Assembly (NCBI RefSeq): GCF_000737515.1
Contig: NZ_CP006587.1
Location: forward strand, 4,645,001-4,709,000
Length of the DNA stretch: 64,000 nt
Reading direction: 5' to 3'
Source of the DNA: Hymenobacter sp. APR13
GTDB lineage: Bacteria; Bacteroidota; Bacteroidia; Cytophagales; Hymenobacteraceae
Under the pieces are notes generated by a model. That model ran no database searches. It was not told the origin of the DNA and saw only the letters and a program-made list of their open reading frames with translations. This document shows, one piece after another, positions 17,137 to 27,429 of this stretch. How positions within the stretch are numbered: position 1 is the stretch's first letter; every line of letters starts with the position of its first letter. The position numbers and the translations under genes were made by a program.

Positions 17137-17424
17137 GATTCTTGATTTGCGAATTGCGAATATAATACCAGAGTGGATAAATAGTTACTGGACTGGCCGT
17201 ATTTTCAATTAGCGCTTGATCATCTGGCTCATCTCCACCCAATACTCTTCAATAACCGCTCATAAATCTAACCATCACTTGTAGGCCTCCTCATCTTGTG
17301 AGCAATGGAAAGCACCAGGGCCCTGATCCAAGCCCTACCCTACCCAACGACCATCAGATCCTCCAGCCGGGTAGTAAACGCTTGGCTTTTGTGTTGGGCC
17401 TTGCCCTGCCAGGGCGCGGGCTAA

Positions 17425-17565
17425 CCAGTAGCAGTCATCGTCGGTATGGATTTCGGTGCCCCGCATGCTCTCGCCCGACACCCGGATCAGGTACGTGGCC
17501 TCGGTGTGGCGGAACAGGATGCGGTTGAGGTCGAAGAACTCCTTGAGCTGGTCGGAGGAGCTGCT
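17425..17565 (-). pseudogene. Fragment of a umuD-like gene
   Basis: The stretch SSDQLKEFFDLNRILFRH and then TEATYLIRVSGESMRGTEIH matches the intact UmuD at 37,832-38,299 almost residue for residue, including the catalytic Ser in GESM. It lacks the N-terminus with the cleavage site and the part with the catalytic Lys, and enters unrelated sequence on both sides. Confidence 0.8.
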
Positions 17566-17942
17566 ACTGGCGAACCACCACGTACACGAATGCGAGGATA
17601 CCGGACAACCAGCCATCTGGCTGGCCAATATGATAACTGCCTCGGGCGAGTGCCAGCGAACCACCTCTTCGCTCACCGATTAATCGGCCGGCCACGTCCT
17701 GTAGCAAACAGCTCTGGCAGGTTCGCCGAGTCCGTAAAGTGGCCCGTGCCCAGCAACACCAACTTTTCGCATCAGAACTGGAAAGCATCGTGGTCATCAC
17801 GCTGCACTCCACCACCCAAACGCTGACCGTGGCCGTTGAGCGACCCGATGAGACGCAAGTCGTCGACACGCTCCGCGAGGCTCTGTGTTACCGCCGTCAG
17901 GCCCTGAAAACTGAAGCCCGCCAGCTGCGCCAGGACTATTAA
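17564..17942 (+). pseudogene. Decayed copy of two genes of an unrecognised three-gene set
   Basis: Bases 17564-17683 encode LANHHVHECEDTGQPAIWLA, the end of a relative of the protein at 45957-46196 (LANHRIHECEDTGQLTYWLA). Bases 17697-17942 encode a relative of the protein at 46186-46497: SKQLWQVRRVRKVARAQQHQ, then VVITLHSTTQTLTVAVERP, ending KTEARQLRQDY. The first piece has lost its 5' half at the junction with the umuD fragment; the second has lost the ATG and is cut short after QLRQD. No function is known for either family. Confidence 0.65.
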
Positions 17943-18195
17943 GAAACCGAGTCGCTGCGGGCTCGGAAGAACCAGTCTAACTCTGGCTAGCACTTAGCCA
18001 GCGACTCCTAAAGCCTTAAGCGCTCATCGGCTCCGCCTTCAGCAAGCCATGGTAATTCAATAACGGTAGACGCTTAACGTCCCGCAATAGCATGGGGGGA
18101 CCAACACCTAGTGCTACCTGGCCGGGCCAGATATCACGAAGGCAGTGAGGACCTGAATTACCGGAAGCACGTGTCCCCATTGGCAAGCGTTCTGG

Positions 18196-18585
18196 TTAAG
18201 TCGTGCCAGCAACGACTTCGTTAATCGCCGTCAGCCGCGCGACGGCCCGTTCCAGGCTGGTGGCGGTGCCATCCAACTCCACCGACACTAGCAACGGGTG
18301 CTTGGCGGGTTTCGCAAGGGCTTCTCCTTCCCGCCGGCCCCCGGTCTGCACCCGGCCCGGCTCTAGCGCAGGCCCCGGTGACTGGCTCAGGTCTTGGCTG
18401 CGTAGCGCGTCGAGGCTGACGTGAAAGACCTGGCTCAGTTTGGTGAGTGCTTCGAGTTTGGGGGTTGATTTGCCGTTTTCATAGCGGCTAATCGTGTTGT
18501 AGTCGGTGGCGAGTTGGTCGGCCAGCTCAGACTGTGACAGTTCGGCTCGACGCCGTAAAAAGCGCAGGTTTTTAGCAAAATACAT
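18196..18585 (-). CDS. XRE-family transcriptional regulator
   Basis: A 129-residue protein with an N-terminal Cro/C1-type helix-turn-helix: NLRFLRRRAELSQSELADQL, then DYNTISRYENGKSTPKLEAL, the canonical recognition helix. The C-terminal half has a Pro/Gly-rich linker and a helix LERAVARLTAINEVV that may dimerise. The ATG at 18585 is used because it directly precedes the HTH; the frame stays open seven codons further. Plasmid-type regulators of this kind often sit next to mobile modules; the target is unknown. Confidence 0.85.
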   Translation of the reverse strand: MYFAKNLRFLRRRAELSQSELADQLATDYNTISRYENGKSTPKLEALTKLSQVFHVSLDALRSQDLSQSPGPALEPGRVQTGGRREGEALAKPAKHPLLVSVELDGTATSLERAVARLTAINEVVAGTT

Positions 18586-18975
18586 AGCCGTGCGTGTAAA
18601 GCACACAAAACTAGCCAGCTGAAAATGTGTATTTTACTGCATTATTAGTGAATAATAAGCTATTATAGTATATATCATTCGGCTAACATGCTGCATATTG
18701 CATTAGTCTCGCGTTGCTTAGTGATTCGCTTGTTTGCCTTGCCACCGCACTGCCAAACCCGGCAAACTCCTTTTCAGCGGGGGCTGATGGTTTGCTACGC
18801 CTGCTACTGTATTGCTTCCTCTCTCCGCCGATATGCTCCTGCACAGCCTAAGGCATTCATAATCCTCCTTTCCCTACGTCCCTATCCCATGGCCCAGGCT
18901 TGACAGCCCGTAAACCGCCTGCTTAGGGTCAGTGACCTTGCTGCTTTTACCCCTTTCTTAATTCTTGTTCTATAT
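18586..18975. other. Non-coding stretch
   Basis: A 390-base gap with an AT-rich left part (18600-18690) containing the small inverted repeat TTATT-AGTG-AATAA. It presumably holds the regulator's promoter. Nothing else could be supported. Confidence 0.5.
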
Positions 18976-19581
18976 ATGCTCGCTCTTCACTCCTTTCTCA
19001 CGCCTGCCACCCTGCTGCTGCTTGCTGGCGGGTGGATACTCGCCGGCTGCTCGTCCCCGAGTTCGACCGCCCCACCCACTGCCGACGCCGCGCAAACCTC
19101 CACTACCCCACCCCCCGCGTTTCCATTCGGCGGCAAAGTGGATTCGCTCAACGGCATCGCTGGCCACGCCTTTGGCGAGCCCCTGAGTGCCTTCACCGAT
19201 TTGCGACTACTGCCCCCCACCCCGGGCGTGCCAGTCGGCCCGACGCAGACCTACACCTACGAGGGGACCAAAGGCTGGTTTGGCAAGCACCGGACACAGG
19301 TACCCAGCCAGCTCTATACCTTTCTCGACGGCAAGTTCTATGCCTTCATGGCCATCGGCGATCCGACCGTACTGCGGCCGGAAGCTACTTACCTGCTAGG
19401 CCCCGGCCAAGCGCAGGGCGCCTACCAACTCTTCTGGGAGGGGGCCAAAGCCCGGGCCGTGTACGCCGAAAAAGCCGTTGGCTTCGGCCGGGAAGGGCGC
19501 CTGGACGTGCTGAGCAAAACAATGGAAGCCGCCCTGGCGGCCAAGCAACAAGCGCAACTCAAAGCTGACAACGCCCAATAG
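18976..19581 (+). CDS. Hypothetical lipoprotein
   Basis: A 201-residue protein with an N-terminal signal LLLLAGGWILAGC; the lipobox LAGC puts it in the cell envelope. A Ser/Thr/Pro-rich spacer (about 26-50) precedes a domain with GIAGHAFGEPLSAFTDLRLL, QTYTYEGTKGWFGKHRTQVP, and LYTFLDGKFYAFMAIGD. The domain looks like one that compares an expected and observed value, but no family was recognised. Followed by a hypothetical gene 46 bases downstream on the same strand. Confidence 0.75.
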   Translation: MLALHSFLTPATLLLLAGGWILAGCSSPSSTAPPTADAAQTSTTPPPAFPFGGKVDSLNGIAGHAFGEPLSAFTDLRLLPPTPGVPVGPTQTYTYEGTKGWFGKHRTQVPSQLYTFLDGKFYAFMAIGDPTVLRPEATYLLGPGQAQGAYQLFWEGAKARAVYAEKAVGFGREGRLDVLSKTMEAALAAKQQAQLKADNAQ

Positions 19582-19627
19582 AGCGCTAGTAAACAGCCCC
19601 ATTCCTCTCCCTTCTCATGAAGTTCTC

Positions 19628-20137
19628 ATGCAACCCACCACTATTACTCACGCGTGCCCCGAGAGCCACACCATCCCCTACCGCTGGGCTACGCCCGGCC
19701 AACACGCTCAGGCCGTGCTCTGGGTCGCTGAGCATCTCCACGCCCACTTTCCTACCTTGTCCGTGACCGACTTCGCGCAGGCCTTCCACGCGTTTCAGCC
19801 CGATTTGTGGGAAGACGGCAACGACCTCTGGCTCGACTACGCTGACTTGGTCCGCCTAACCCAGCGGCTGGCCCACTCGCCGCTCGTGCCGGAACTGAAC
19901 CCGCCCGTTTACTGCGCCGATGTGCGCTACCTGGCCGGCGTCCTGCACTACTTTCACCTCGTGGCCGTTGAGTTACGGGCCGAAATGCAGGCCGGCGCAC
20001 CATTGCATACCTTGCATCTGGAGTCTCTAATTGACCGACTGGCAATTGGCAACAGCGTCGTTGAGCGCGTGCGGCGGGAAACCCGGTCTCAAGCAGTGGC
20101 CCATGACCCGCAGGCAGCAGCCGACTTTGGGGATTGA
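19628..20137 (+). CDS. Hypothetical protein, third member of the unrecognised gene set
   Basis: A 169-residue soluble protein. Its segment WVAEHLHAHFPTLSVTDFAQ and FHAFQPDLWEDGNDLWLDYA aligns with WLTQYFPDPSWPTWEQAF and LRQQPDLLVKGEQVFLHWHD of the protein at 46,553, with shared LxRLxxxL just after. Both proteins lie downstream of HECEDTG- and QLRQD-type genes, so this is probably the surviving third gene of the same set. No known domain. In this copy the set is interrupted by an XRE gene and a lipoprotein gene. Confidence 0.65.
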   Translation: MQPTTITHACPESHTIPYRWATPGQHAQAVLWVAEHLHAHFPTLSVTDFAQAFHAFQPDLWEDGNDLWLDYADLVRLTQRLAHSPLVPELNPPVYCADVRYLAGVLHYFHLVAVELRAEMQAGAPLHTLHLESLIDRLAIGNSVVERVRRETRSQAVAHDPQAAADFGD

Positions 20138-20284
20138 TTCGGCCGGTGGTACCAATAAATCAGAATATACCAATGCGACTAGTAACTACCCAAACAGGTG
20201 TGGCACGTTAGCATGAGGAAGCTTAATTAGACCCTTGTTCGGACCGAACGTATCGCTGAAGTAACTGCTGTAACTATATGCAGC

Positions 20285-22737
20285 CTACCTGCTAATCTCT
20301 TGGTTTTTGCTCTGTGCTGGTGCGCTTTTCTGTGGTTGCTTCGCCTCATGGGCTAATCCCCGGTCTTTGGATTCGACGTACTGACCATAGAAATTCGTCG
20401 TTACTTCTTCAGATCGATAGGTCTGCCCGCTGGCCTTGTGTCGGAACGCCACCTTGCCTGCATCAAGCTCCGTCTCAATCCCTGAGTAATCCACGCGGGA
20501 CTTGAACTCGTTCCATTGCGTGAACCCGGCGGCCAGGACCGTCTTCACGACCGCCCGCACCTGGTCGAGGCCAGGCTGTTGCAATTGCACAAACTGTTCC
20601 CGGGTGAGGTTGGACGGCTCCGGTTTTAGAAAGCGCTTTTCGCCAACGTTAATGGGAAGCATGAGTGGCGTCCTTGAATCGATATCAAGCAAGCTGGTGC
20701 GCGCAGCCATCGCCCCCAACGTAAGCCCAAAGCCTTTTTTAGCTGCTTCTTCCAGCCGCTTCCGCTCACTGGCCATCCTACCAATTTCGTTTTCCCGGTC
20801 TTGCTGACGGGTCAGTTCAACCTGTAGATTCTCGAGTAAGACGTCTTTGTGCATCAACGGCGTACCGGGTGTTTTAACCAGCGTGATGGCGCCCCTTACC
20901 CCCGCCGCGTTCGGGCTATCCTCAAGCAGCCAGCTCACTTGAAGCAAGGCGCTGTTGTGCGCGATCACAGTTGCCCGCTCCTGCATGTACTGCTGGTAGC
21001 GGGACTCCCAATCCACAATGGGTGGGCGCGCGGCCGCTTCCGCCGCCTGCGCCGCTTTGGTGTGCACTGTCTCCAGAAAGGGCCGACCGGCCAGCCATAG
21101 GTCTTCCGCAGGAAACATTTCGCCGGATGACTGATGAACCACCCGGATGGGTTCCTCTCCCTGGGCCGGGAGCAAGGCTAGCCCTTGCGCCTGCATCAGG
21201 ACTTCAAACGCTGGCAGATTATGGTAGGTGGCTTGGTCCGCGGCCCCTATTTTCTGGATTACTTCTGCCCGCAAGTCGTAGTATCGATCCTCGTATGCTT
21301 CCCACTGAGCCTGCTCCGCTTGCTGTTTCTCCCAAGCCGCGAGCTTCCGGTCCAACTCCTTTTCTTCGGCGGGGGTCAGGTAGCGTAGCACGACTTCCGT
21401 TTCTGTTCCCGCGGTGACTGCCGCGCTTCCTGCGGTTGCCGTTTCTACCGGTGGCACGTCGTCCATTTTCGCGGGCATCGCTGCATTTGGGTCCGCTGGC
21501 CGGTCCAAGGGCGTGACCAGTTCCAGCAGGAGTTCACCGCCTGCTGCGGCTTCCACTAGCGACAAATCCTTTGGTAAAGGCGAGGCCGCACTCTCGGGTG
21601 GTACTGGGGCTGAATGCTCTGGTGCTTGGACACTTGCACCGATAGCCGTTGCTTCGATAAGTGATGGCAATGGTGCTGCCACTGAATTGCATGCTTCGGG
21701 TCGTTGCGGCACGTCCAGTCTTGCAGCGGTGGGTACCGGCGCGATTGACGCCGGGAATTCTTCCTGTGCCGGCCCCGTTGGCCGGTTATTCAGCACTTCC
21801 TTGACCGCGGATTGGAGCAGCGCGCTAAAACCGCCGATTGCTTCCTCACGTGCTGGTTGCACTGTCGGTGGACAAACCGACACGACAGGCGCTGCCCGCG
21901 TCTCCTCAGCAACCACCGTCGCTGCGGCCGGCGCGGGCAGCGTTGTGGACTCAGTCCGCTGGCTGGCCGTTTTCAGTGCTTGTTGCTGATTAGCCGCCAA
22001 CCGCCGGTCTATCCCCGTTGAACTATATTCTGGACCCAAAGCGCTGCCCTTGCAGGCATAACCACCCATTTTAAAGCTGATGCCCCTGACGTTTCCGCTA
22101 TTGTCGCGGAACTCCTGATGCGCGATTCCTCTCTCAGCCAACGCCGCTAACAAGGCCGGTCGCTGCGTGTGCTTGTCCGGCACCAGTTCCTGATCCAGGG
22201 CGGTGCGCAGCTTAAACCGGTTCAGATCCCGACCACGCAACCGCTCAGGATGCTGTAAATCCGGCCGCCTTTCTGTGGCAGGAGAGAGCCTGTGCCGGAC
22301 AACTAGCTTGTCAACTGCCCTCTTCGAAGCCAAATAGTTATTGCCCTCCGGGATGGTATGTCCATCGTTGGCTACCCGGGTAGCCATGATGTGCAGGTGC
22401 TTGTGCGGACGGTCCCGGTGGCGGACCATTAAGTACTGCGTTCCTGTCATGCCCATTTCCTCCATGTACTCTTCCGCAATCTGACGCATTTTATGGTCTG
22501 TCATGCGCGCGGCATCGTCTGGATTAAAGCTCAGTGAGACGTGCAGCAAAGACCGTCCCAGCTCTGGATGCAGCTGCGCACCCAACTCAAAATCGGTGAC
22601 CAAATGCGCCAGCGTGTCGGTTCGCACCCCTGCAGAACCGAGCACAGCCGCCTGCTTGTCGACTTTTTTACTCTTGTATCCCAGCAGGTAGCGGGCCAGT
22701 CCTTCCGGGTCCCCCCCGTCGTGAAGTTAGGAATCAT
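20285..22737 (-). pseudogene. MobA/VirD2-type relaxase with a frameshift near its start
   Basis: The gene starts at ATG 22737 as MIPNFTTGG and needs one extra G in the G7 run (22711-22717) to go on DPEGLARYLLGYKSKKVDKQ and then the main 786-codon frame. The relaxase domain shows LHVSLSFNPDD, EEYMEEMGMTGTQYLMVRH, and the metal-binding DRPHKHLHIMATRV. The rest is a long Pro/Ala/Glu-rich region and coiled coil (about 430-640). It would nick oriT and pilot DNA in conjugative mobilisation. The start overlaps mobC (ATGA). Whether the indel is real, a sequencing error or a slippage switch is open. Confidence 0.88.
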
Positions 22738-23126
22738 GCGATGCAGGTATCCAGGTAGCGGCTCACCTTCCGTGCTGCTTCAAGGGCCTCAGCTCCCAGA
22801 GAGGTTAGGCCCTCTTGGTTGGCCTGCCTGGCTAACGCCTCCATAGCACTGCTCAGTGTTGCCAATTCGCGACACAGCCGAAACTGCTCCGCAGTCCAGG
22901 GCTTTTTAAGCTGCACGAGGTCTTGGAACTGGGACCGAACCATAACTGCCAGTTGGCGACCACTCTTGCTTGCGTTATGCTTTAACTCCGCATATTCTTC
23001 TTCCGTGAAGCGGAGAACAATTCGCTTGACTCGTCTCTCCTCGATCGGAATCTCTTTTCGTCCGCCCCTGGCAGAGCCGACACGCTTACGCTTTTCAGGG
23101 GTTGGCGTTTGGAGAGGAGTATCCAT
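22734..23126 (-). CDS. MobC-like relaxosome accessory protein
   Basis: A 130-residue basic protein. The N-terminal half has KRIVLRFTEEEYAELKHNAS with the strand-helix pattern of a ribbon-helix-helix MobC, followed by SGRQLAVMVRSQF; the C-terminal half is helical (LCRELATLSSAMEALARQAN). It is expected to bind oriT and help the relaxase, with which it overlaps by four bases. The putative oriT would lie upstream of it, in the AT-rich gap. Confidence 0.85.
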   Translation of the reverse strand: MDTPLQTPTPEKRKRVGSARGGRKEIPIEERRVKRIVLRFTEEEYAELKHNASKSGRQLAVMVRSQFQDLVQLKKPWTAEQFRLCRELATLSSAMEALARQANQEGLTSLGAEALEAARKVSRYLDTCIA

Positions 23127-23781
23127 TGGATAGGTCTGGTTGGGCAGTCGTGAGCAAAACAGGCCAGTTAATAGTGCCTTTTAACATTACTTGCTAGGCA
23201 AGAATTTTCCGAATGTAAGCAGGTTATCTGATTTCTTATCATTTCAACTTAATGAAAAGTCATTGCAGGCATTCACTGTAATACTGGCATCGACTTTATA
23301 CAATGAGAGGTATTATTCTGCCGTTATGACCATGTCTTCAATCTACCGATTCGAGTGACACGATTGCATACCAACTAATCCATTAGGTATACCTCAACAG
23401 CCTGAAGCATCACTCTTGCTGATCTGAATGATTAGACTGATTACCGTAAAACAAACCTCTATAAATCACTTACTCACTATTCTCGCTTTTTGCCGGTAAC
23501 GTCACTTTACGCATTTATCATTTTTAATCAACTGATACGACATCTACTTTGAGACAAACTCAATTCTTAAAAGTCACATACTATACATACATTACTTTGT
23601 CATAGCGCAATAGCACTGGCTAGTTATGAAGCAACACCTTTCCCACATCTATACAATCCTATTGAACCTATTTTGATCAAAAAAGCATAGTTTTTACATT
23701 CATACAATCTATATTGGCCGCCACTGAGGTTTTTCAGTAATTTTCCAAGTACTAACATTTCACTTTTTCTCGTTTACACAA
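23127..23781. other. AT-rich gap, candidate oriT region
   Basis: About 650 bases without a gene, clearly poorer in G+C than the surroundings. It lies upstream of mobC on one side and a small gene on the other, where oriT normally sits. No nic-site consensus was recognised and no long inverted repeat was found by eye. Confidence 0.4.
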
Positions 23782-24096
23782 ATGACGGACGCAACTCAAC
23801 ACTCTGAGCAGTATAATGCACATCCATTACCTACTTCATCATCTGGAAAGGCTCAAAGCAGCAAAAAAGCTAAGCCAGTAAAAAGTGCCTATGTAAAAAC
23901 CTCTGTTCGCCTGCTCGTTGACCATGATCATGCATTGCGATTAGCTTCTGTACTACTGGAACGACTCGGAGAGCCTGTTCATACAATGCAGGCAATGGTG
24001 GATGAAGCAATATCACGTTATACTGACTTCTTACAAATCAGGAAGGGTATCGATTTTCAAGGAATAGTTCCTAAGAAAACGACAGCCACGAAATAA
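23782..24096 (+). CDS. Small hypothetical protein divergent from mobC
   Basis: A 104-residue protein: a low-complexity Ser/Lys-rich start (SSSGKAQSSKKAKPVKSAY) followed by VKTSVRLLVDHDHALRLASV and a helical tail with MQAMVDEAISRYTDFLQIRK. The YVKTSVRLxxDxxHAxRL pattern resembles DNA-binding accessory proteins encoded near Bacteroidota mobilisation genes. Lower GC than its neighbours. Function unknown; an oriT-binding or copy-control role is only suggested by place. Confidence 0.55.
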   Translation: MTDATQHSEQYNAHPLPTSSSGKAQSSKKAKPVKSAYVKTSVRLLVDHDHALRLASVLLERLGEPVHTMQAMVDEAISRYTDFLQIRKGIDFQGIVPKKTTATK

Positions 24097-25279
24097 CGCC
24101 TTGAATGCCACTTTACGCAGCTAGCTCGTTTGGCATATCAAGTATTCCGAGCTTCGACGCCAATCACAACCTGTGATTTTGTTGAATAGCTGCTTCAGCC
24201 ATTACCCGTTCAGCACTGGCTAGCTGGTCCACCAACATGCTCCATAAGCACCTGATGCCAATGAAGCATGTTGGTGGACCAGCAGCTTTCAGAGATAGCT
24301 TCAATTGCTCCGTTACTGAATGACCTTGCTGCATCATCAAGAGGTTCATTACCAGTCGTGCAAATGGCAGCGTCGTATTTTTGAGAGACAACGCACGTTT
24401 TGAGATCCTGCTAGCCAGCATTCCGTCATGATTTCCGGCGCTTGCCCGCTCTCATCCTCCTTCACCTAATCGTGCTCAACTGATCCTGTGCTGCTACTTG
24501 CTTTCGTTTAGCTTGAGTTTTCACTGCATCCAATAGCAGGGTGAATCGATGCTTAGCATCAACCCCCGGTTACCGAAAAGAAGTAAGCAATCAATGAGTG
24601 GTCGAGTAGTAGTGATGCAAGGTACTGGGCAGCCGTTTGACAGCTTCCAAAAGTGTGGGGCAAGTGAGTTAGGTGGCTACTTACACAGTTTCCGATGGGA
24701 TTTGATAGACAGCCGAGATGCTCCTGCAGATGACTAGTCGGCCCAACTGCTCCACACGTTTTGATGCTTCCTCTGTGTTTCTGGCCTGTTAGCTTAAAGT
24801 AAGCTTGGTCCAGCCCCTGCCTTGTTATGAGCACTTCTCGCACGGGAGCCTGTCCGACGCCCTAGGGAAAATAAACCTTACAAGACCATAACCTGACGAG
24901 CATCAAAAGCTGACCAGTTGGGTGGAGCCGCTATGGCCATAGGCGAGGTATAACCATCATCGGCCTGCGTGATATGGCCCGCCTCCTCTCTGATTGTGCT
25001 CTGAGTGGAGTCAGAACCACGCTCCTTCTCGTTGCCCCCCCACTTAGGCCATGCTGGACCCCTGGCCGCCAGAGGCCCACAATTTTGAGTTGGCCTTCCT
25101 GCTCCGACGCCATCACCCCTACGCATCGTTCGCTAAGCAAGATGCTAGTACAAGGCCACTACCATAAGCTCTTCATAACAAGTGCCAAACCATTAAAGGG
25201 TCGCACGAGCCTGAGTTAAAGGCATACGTGGCGCACAAGCGTAGTATTCTGGGCCTGACCTGAACACCTTCACTCAGAC
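24097..25279. other. Long stretch without a convincing gene
   Basis: Short open frames on both strands (e.g. 24164-24421 minus, 24559-24843 minus) have no recognisable features, and base use looks like decayed coding DNA. It contains a perfect 19-base inverted repeat listed separately. Nothing else can be supported. Confidence 0.5.
24223..24283. repeat. Perfect 19-base inverted repeat
   Basis: GCTGGTCCACCAACATGCT at 24223-24241 and its exact complement at 24265-24283, separated by 23 bases. No T run follows on either side, so a simple terminator is unlikely. A recombination, nick or protein-binding site are possible roles. Confidence 0.7.
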
Positions 25280-25639
25280 TTGGAGAAAGGCCGGCCCGTA
25301 GCTATCTACTGCCCAATGCTGGTAGAGCATACCACCGACAAGGCAGTGCTGGCCAGCCTGCTCAACAACTACCGCCTGGTCGTGCATCCCCTGCCCCTGA
25401 GTTCAGCGCGTGACTACGTACTCACCTTCAAGTCTGGCAAGCAGTTTACCACCAGCCAGGTCGAGGACTACCAGTATTGGACAATTAGGTTGGCCAACGC
25501 CGCACATGACGCGCTGGCCGTCGAAATTCTACGCCTGCTATGCCTGCAGGCACTAATGCACTTGGCAGGGGGCCGCTACATGGCGTCCTTGGCTCGCCAA
25601 TTCGTTGAGAAAGCACTTCTCTTCACCTATGACCAGTAA
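25280..25639 (+). CDS. Hypothetical protein, possibly a remnant
   Basis: A 119-codon frame: MEKGRPVAIYCPMLVEHTTD, LLNNYRLVVHPLPLSSARDY, and FKSGKQFTTSQVEDYQYWTI look like real protein with a mixed helix/strand pattern, but no family is recognised. The surrounding DNA is decayed, so it may be the end of a larger lost gene. Confidence 0.35.
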   Translation: MEKGRPVAIYCPMLVEHTTDKAVLASLLNNYRLVVHPLPLSSARDYVLTFKSGKQFTTSQVEDYQYWTIRLANAAHDALAVEILRLLCLQALMHLAGGRYMASLARQFVEKALLFTYDQ

Positions 25640-25818
25640 TCTGTGTAAAATGTGCGGCGCATCGACGTAGCGCCGGTGCTCATTGCTGGCTTGCGCTCGT
25701 GGCGGAAACCAGTCACGGCAGGATGCCAAAAAATTCATCCGCCCATTGCCTGGATGGGTTAACTATCTGGAAAGATGGCCAGCAGCGCAGACAAGGCATT
25801 CATAGACAGGCTATTACC

Positions 25819-25856
25819 GAAAAGCCCTTGCTACTTGTTAGCAGCAAGGGCTTTTC
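25819..25856 (-). terminator. Terminator of the small basic protein gene
   Basis: GAAAAGCCCTTGCT (25819-25832) and AGCAAGGGCTTTTC (25843-25856) form a 14-base perfect stem with flanking A/T. Confidence 0.85.
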
Positions 25857-25876
25857 AACATACGCTTGACCCGAGA

Positions 25877-26014
25877 CTAGGGGTTCACGTGCTTGAGCTT
25901 GTTGCGACGACGCTCTTGCGCCTTCTTTACGCGGCGGTGGATGATCTCAAGAGCGGTTAGCGGCTGCTGAGCAGCGGCGGGAGTGTTTTCGGTTTTGGTG
26001 GTCTTCTTCGACAT
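25877..26014 (-). CDS. Small basic protein
   Basis: A 45-residue protein starting MSKKTTKTENTPAAAQQPLT and continuing with a highly basic helix (HRRVKKAQERRRNKLKHVNP). It has a -7-like TATATTTG element upstream (26045-26038) and a strong terminator right behind it, so it is a genuine transcription unit despite its size. The basic tail suggests nucleic-acid binding. No family recognised. Confidence 0.6.
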   Translation of the reverse strand: MSKKTTKTENTPAAAQQPLTALEIIHRRVKKAQERRRNKLKHVNP

Positions 26015-26471
26015 AAAAGAGAAAGTTATGGACTGCCCAAATATACCCTTCACCGGCAAATTGGGTTCTACACTGCTCTCAAAAAAATGCGCTGAGTCTG
26101 AAAAGTAGCGCTGCAAAATGCGTTGAATGCGCGCTACCTGAACGAGGTCACCAGTCAGGTGTCCAAGCCCCGCACCTTGTCGCGGCCTAGACGCAAAGCG
26201 GCTAACACCCACTCAAACGTACCGTCAGCCGATCAGCGTCGAAACCACTCGTAAACCGTTTGGTGTACGCCCTCGTGCGCTGGCTGGTCTTGCCGCATTC
26301 ATGCACAGAATTCAGAGCAACGAGTTCCACAATACACGATCGGTTCGCCGCTACCTTACTATGCCCACGCTGGACAGGCCACACCAGCCTTCTGGCGGGA
26401 TGCATTATTATTGGGAGCCATCTACCACATCCTGCCCGTGGCGCGGTCTTCTCCATCACCCTCCGTTTGCT
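26015..26471. other. Non-coding stretch before the AraC gene
   Basis: About 450 bases. The left end holds the promoter of the small basic protein; short open frames in the rest show no features. No transposon end was recognised. Confidence 0.4.
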
Positions 26472-27301
26472 ATGCCATTTGCTTACCGCGAGCAGTACAC
26501 TGGGCCTTCACTGAGCACCTGGGTTCGAAAGTTCTGGGTGCTGGATAACGCCCGGAACGATCAGCCGGTTCACAACAAGAACGTGCTGCCCAACAGCTGT
26601 TTTAACCTGGCGTACGTGACCGGGCAGGGACTGCTTATTCGCAACCGGCGGGGGAGCTGACCATGCCGGCCACCACGTACTTCTGCGGACAGGCCCGCGC
26701 CAGCGTCGACGTGGTTATTCAGCCGCGTACCCTCGTGACCATGGTGCAGCTGCATCCCTGGGCGCTGACCAGCCTGACGGAGCAGTCGCTGTCGGATTCG
26801 GCGGATGGAATCATCCCGTTGGCTGAATTTCTGCCGGAGCTGTCTCCCTTGCTGCTGCCCTCCTACCAGCTGGCATCGGGTCCGGCTGGAGAAGCGGCCG
26901 TGGTGGAGCATATCAGCTCGGTATTGCCCACTTTGGTCCGGCCAACGGCGCCTGCGCCGCTGCTGCAGCGGGCCTGTCAACGCCTGCAGCAGGTGCAGGG
27001 CTGCCTGGCAATAGCCGAGCTGGCCAAGGAACTGCAGTGCTCATCCCGCACCCTGGAAAAACACTTCCGGCAGGGACTGGGACTGACACCCAAAGAGTTT
27101 ACGACGGTGCTGCGGGTGCGGGGTGTAGTGGATACCCTGCAGGCACCCGGTCCGCCCCTGCCGCTGGCGCAGGTGGCCCTGGCCCACGGCTTCTACGATC
27201 AGGCGCATTTCATCCACGCGTTTCGCCGCATGGTACAGCTTTCGCCCGGCAGGTTCAATGTGGAAGCCTACCTGCTGCCGCTCACGGGCACCGGCTATTG
27301 A
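26472..27301 (+). pseudogene. AraC-family regulator with a one-base frameshift
   Basis: ATG 26472 starts MPFAYREQYTGPSLSTWVRK, then WVLDNARNDQPVHNKNVLPN and NLAYVTGQGLLIRNRRG. One more G in the G5 run at 26650-26654 would continue ELTMPATTYFCGQARASVDV into the second frame, which carries the two C-terminal helix-turn-helix motifs: IAELAKELQCSSRTLEKHFR, then VALAHGFYDQAHFIHAFRRM. This is a full-length AraC regulator with an effector-binding N-terminal part, otherwise intact. The likely target is the adjacent NTF2-like/hydrolase pair. Confidence 0.85.
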
Positions 27302-27429
27302 GGATTCGCTTTTTTACAAGCCCCGTGGCTAGGCACGGCGGTAGGTTTGCGGCCACTCCTTTGCCGCCAGCCGGCTACCGGGCCCACCCGGCGGGAGTGA
27401 AAGCCACCCTCAATACACACACTTCCTGC

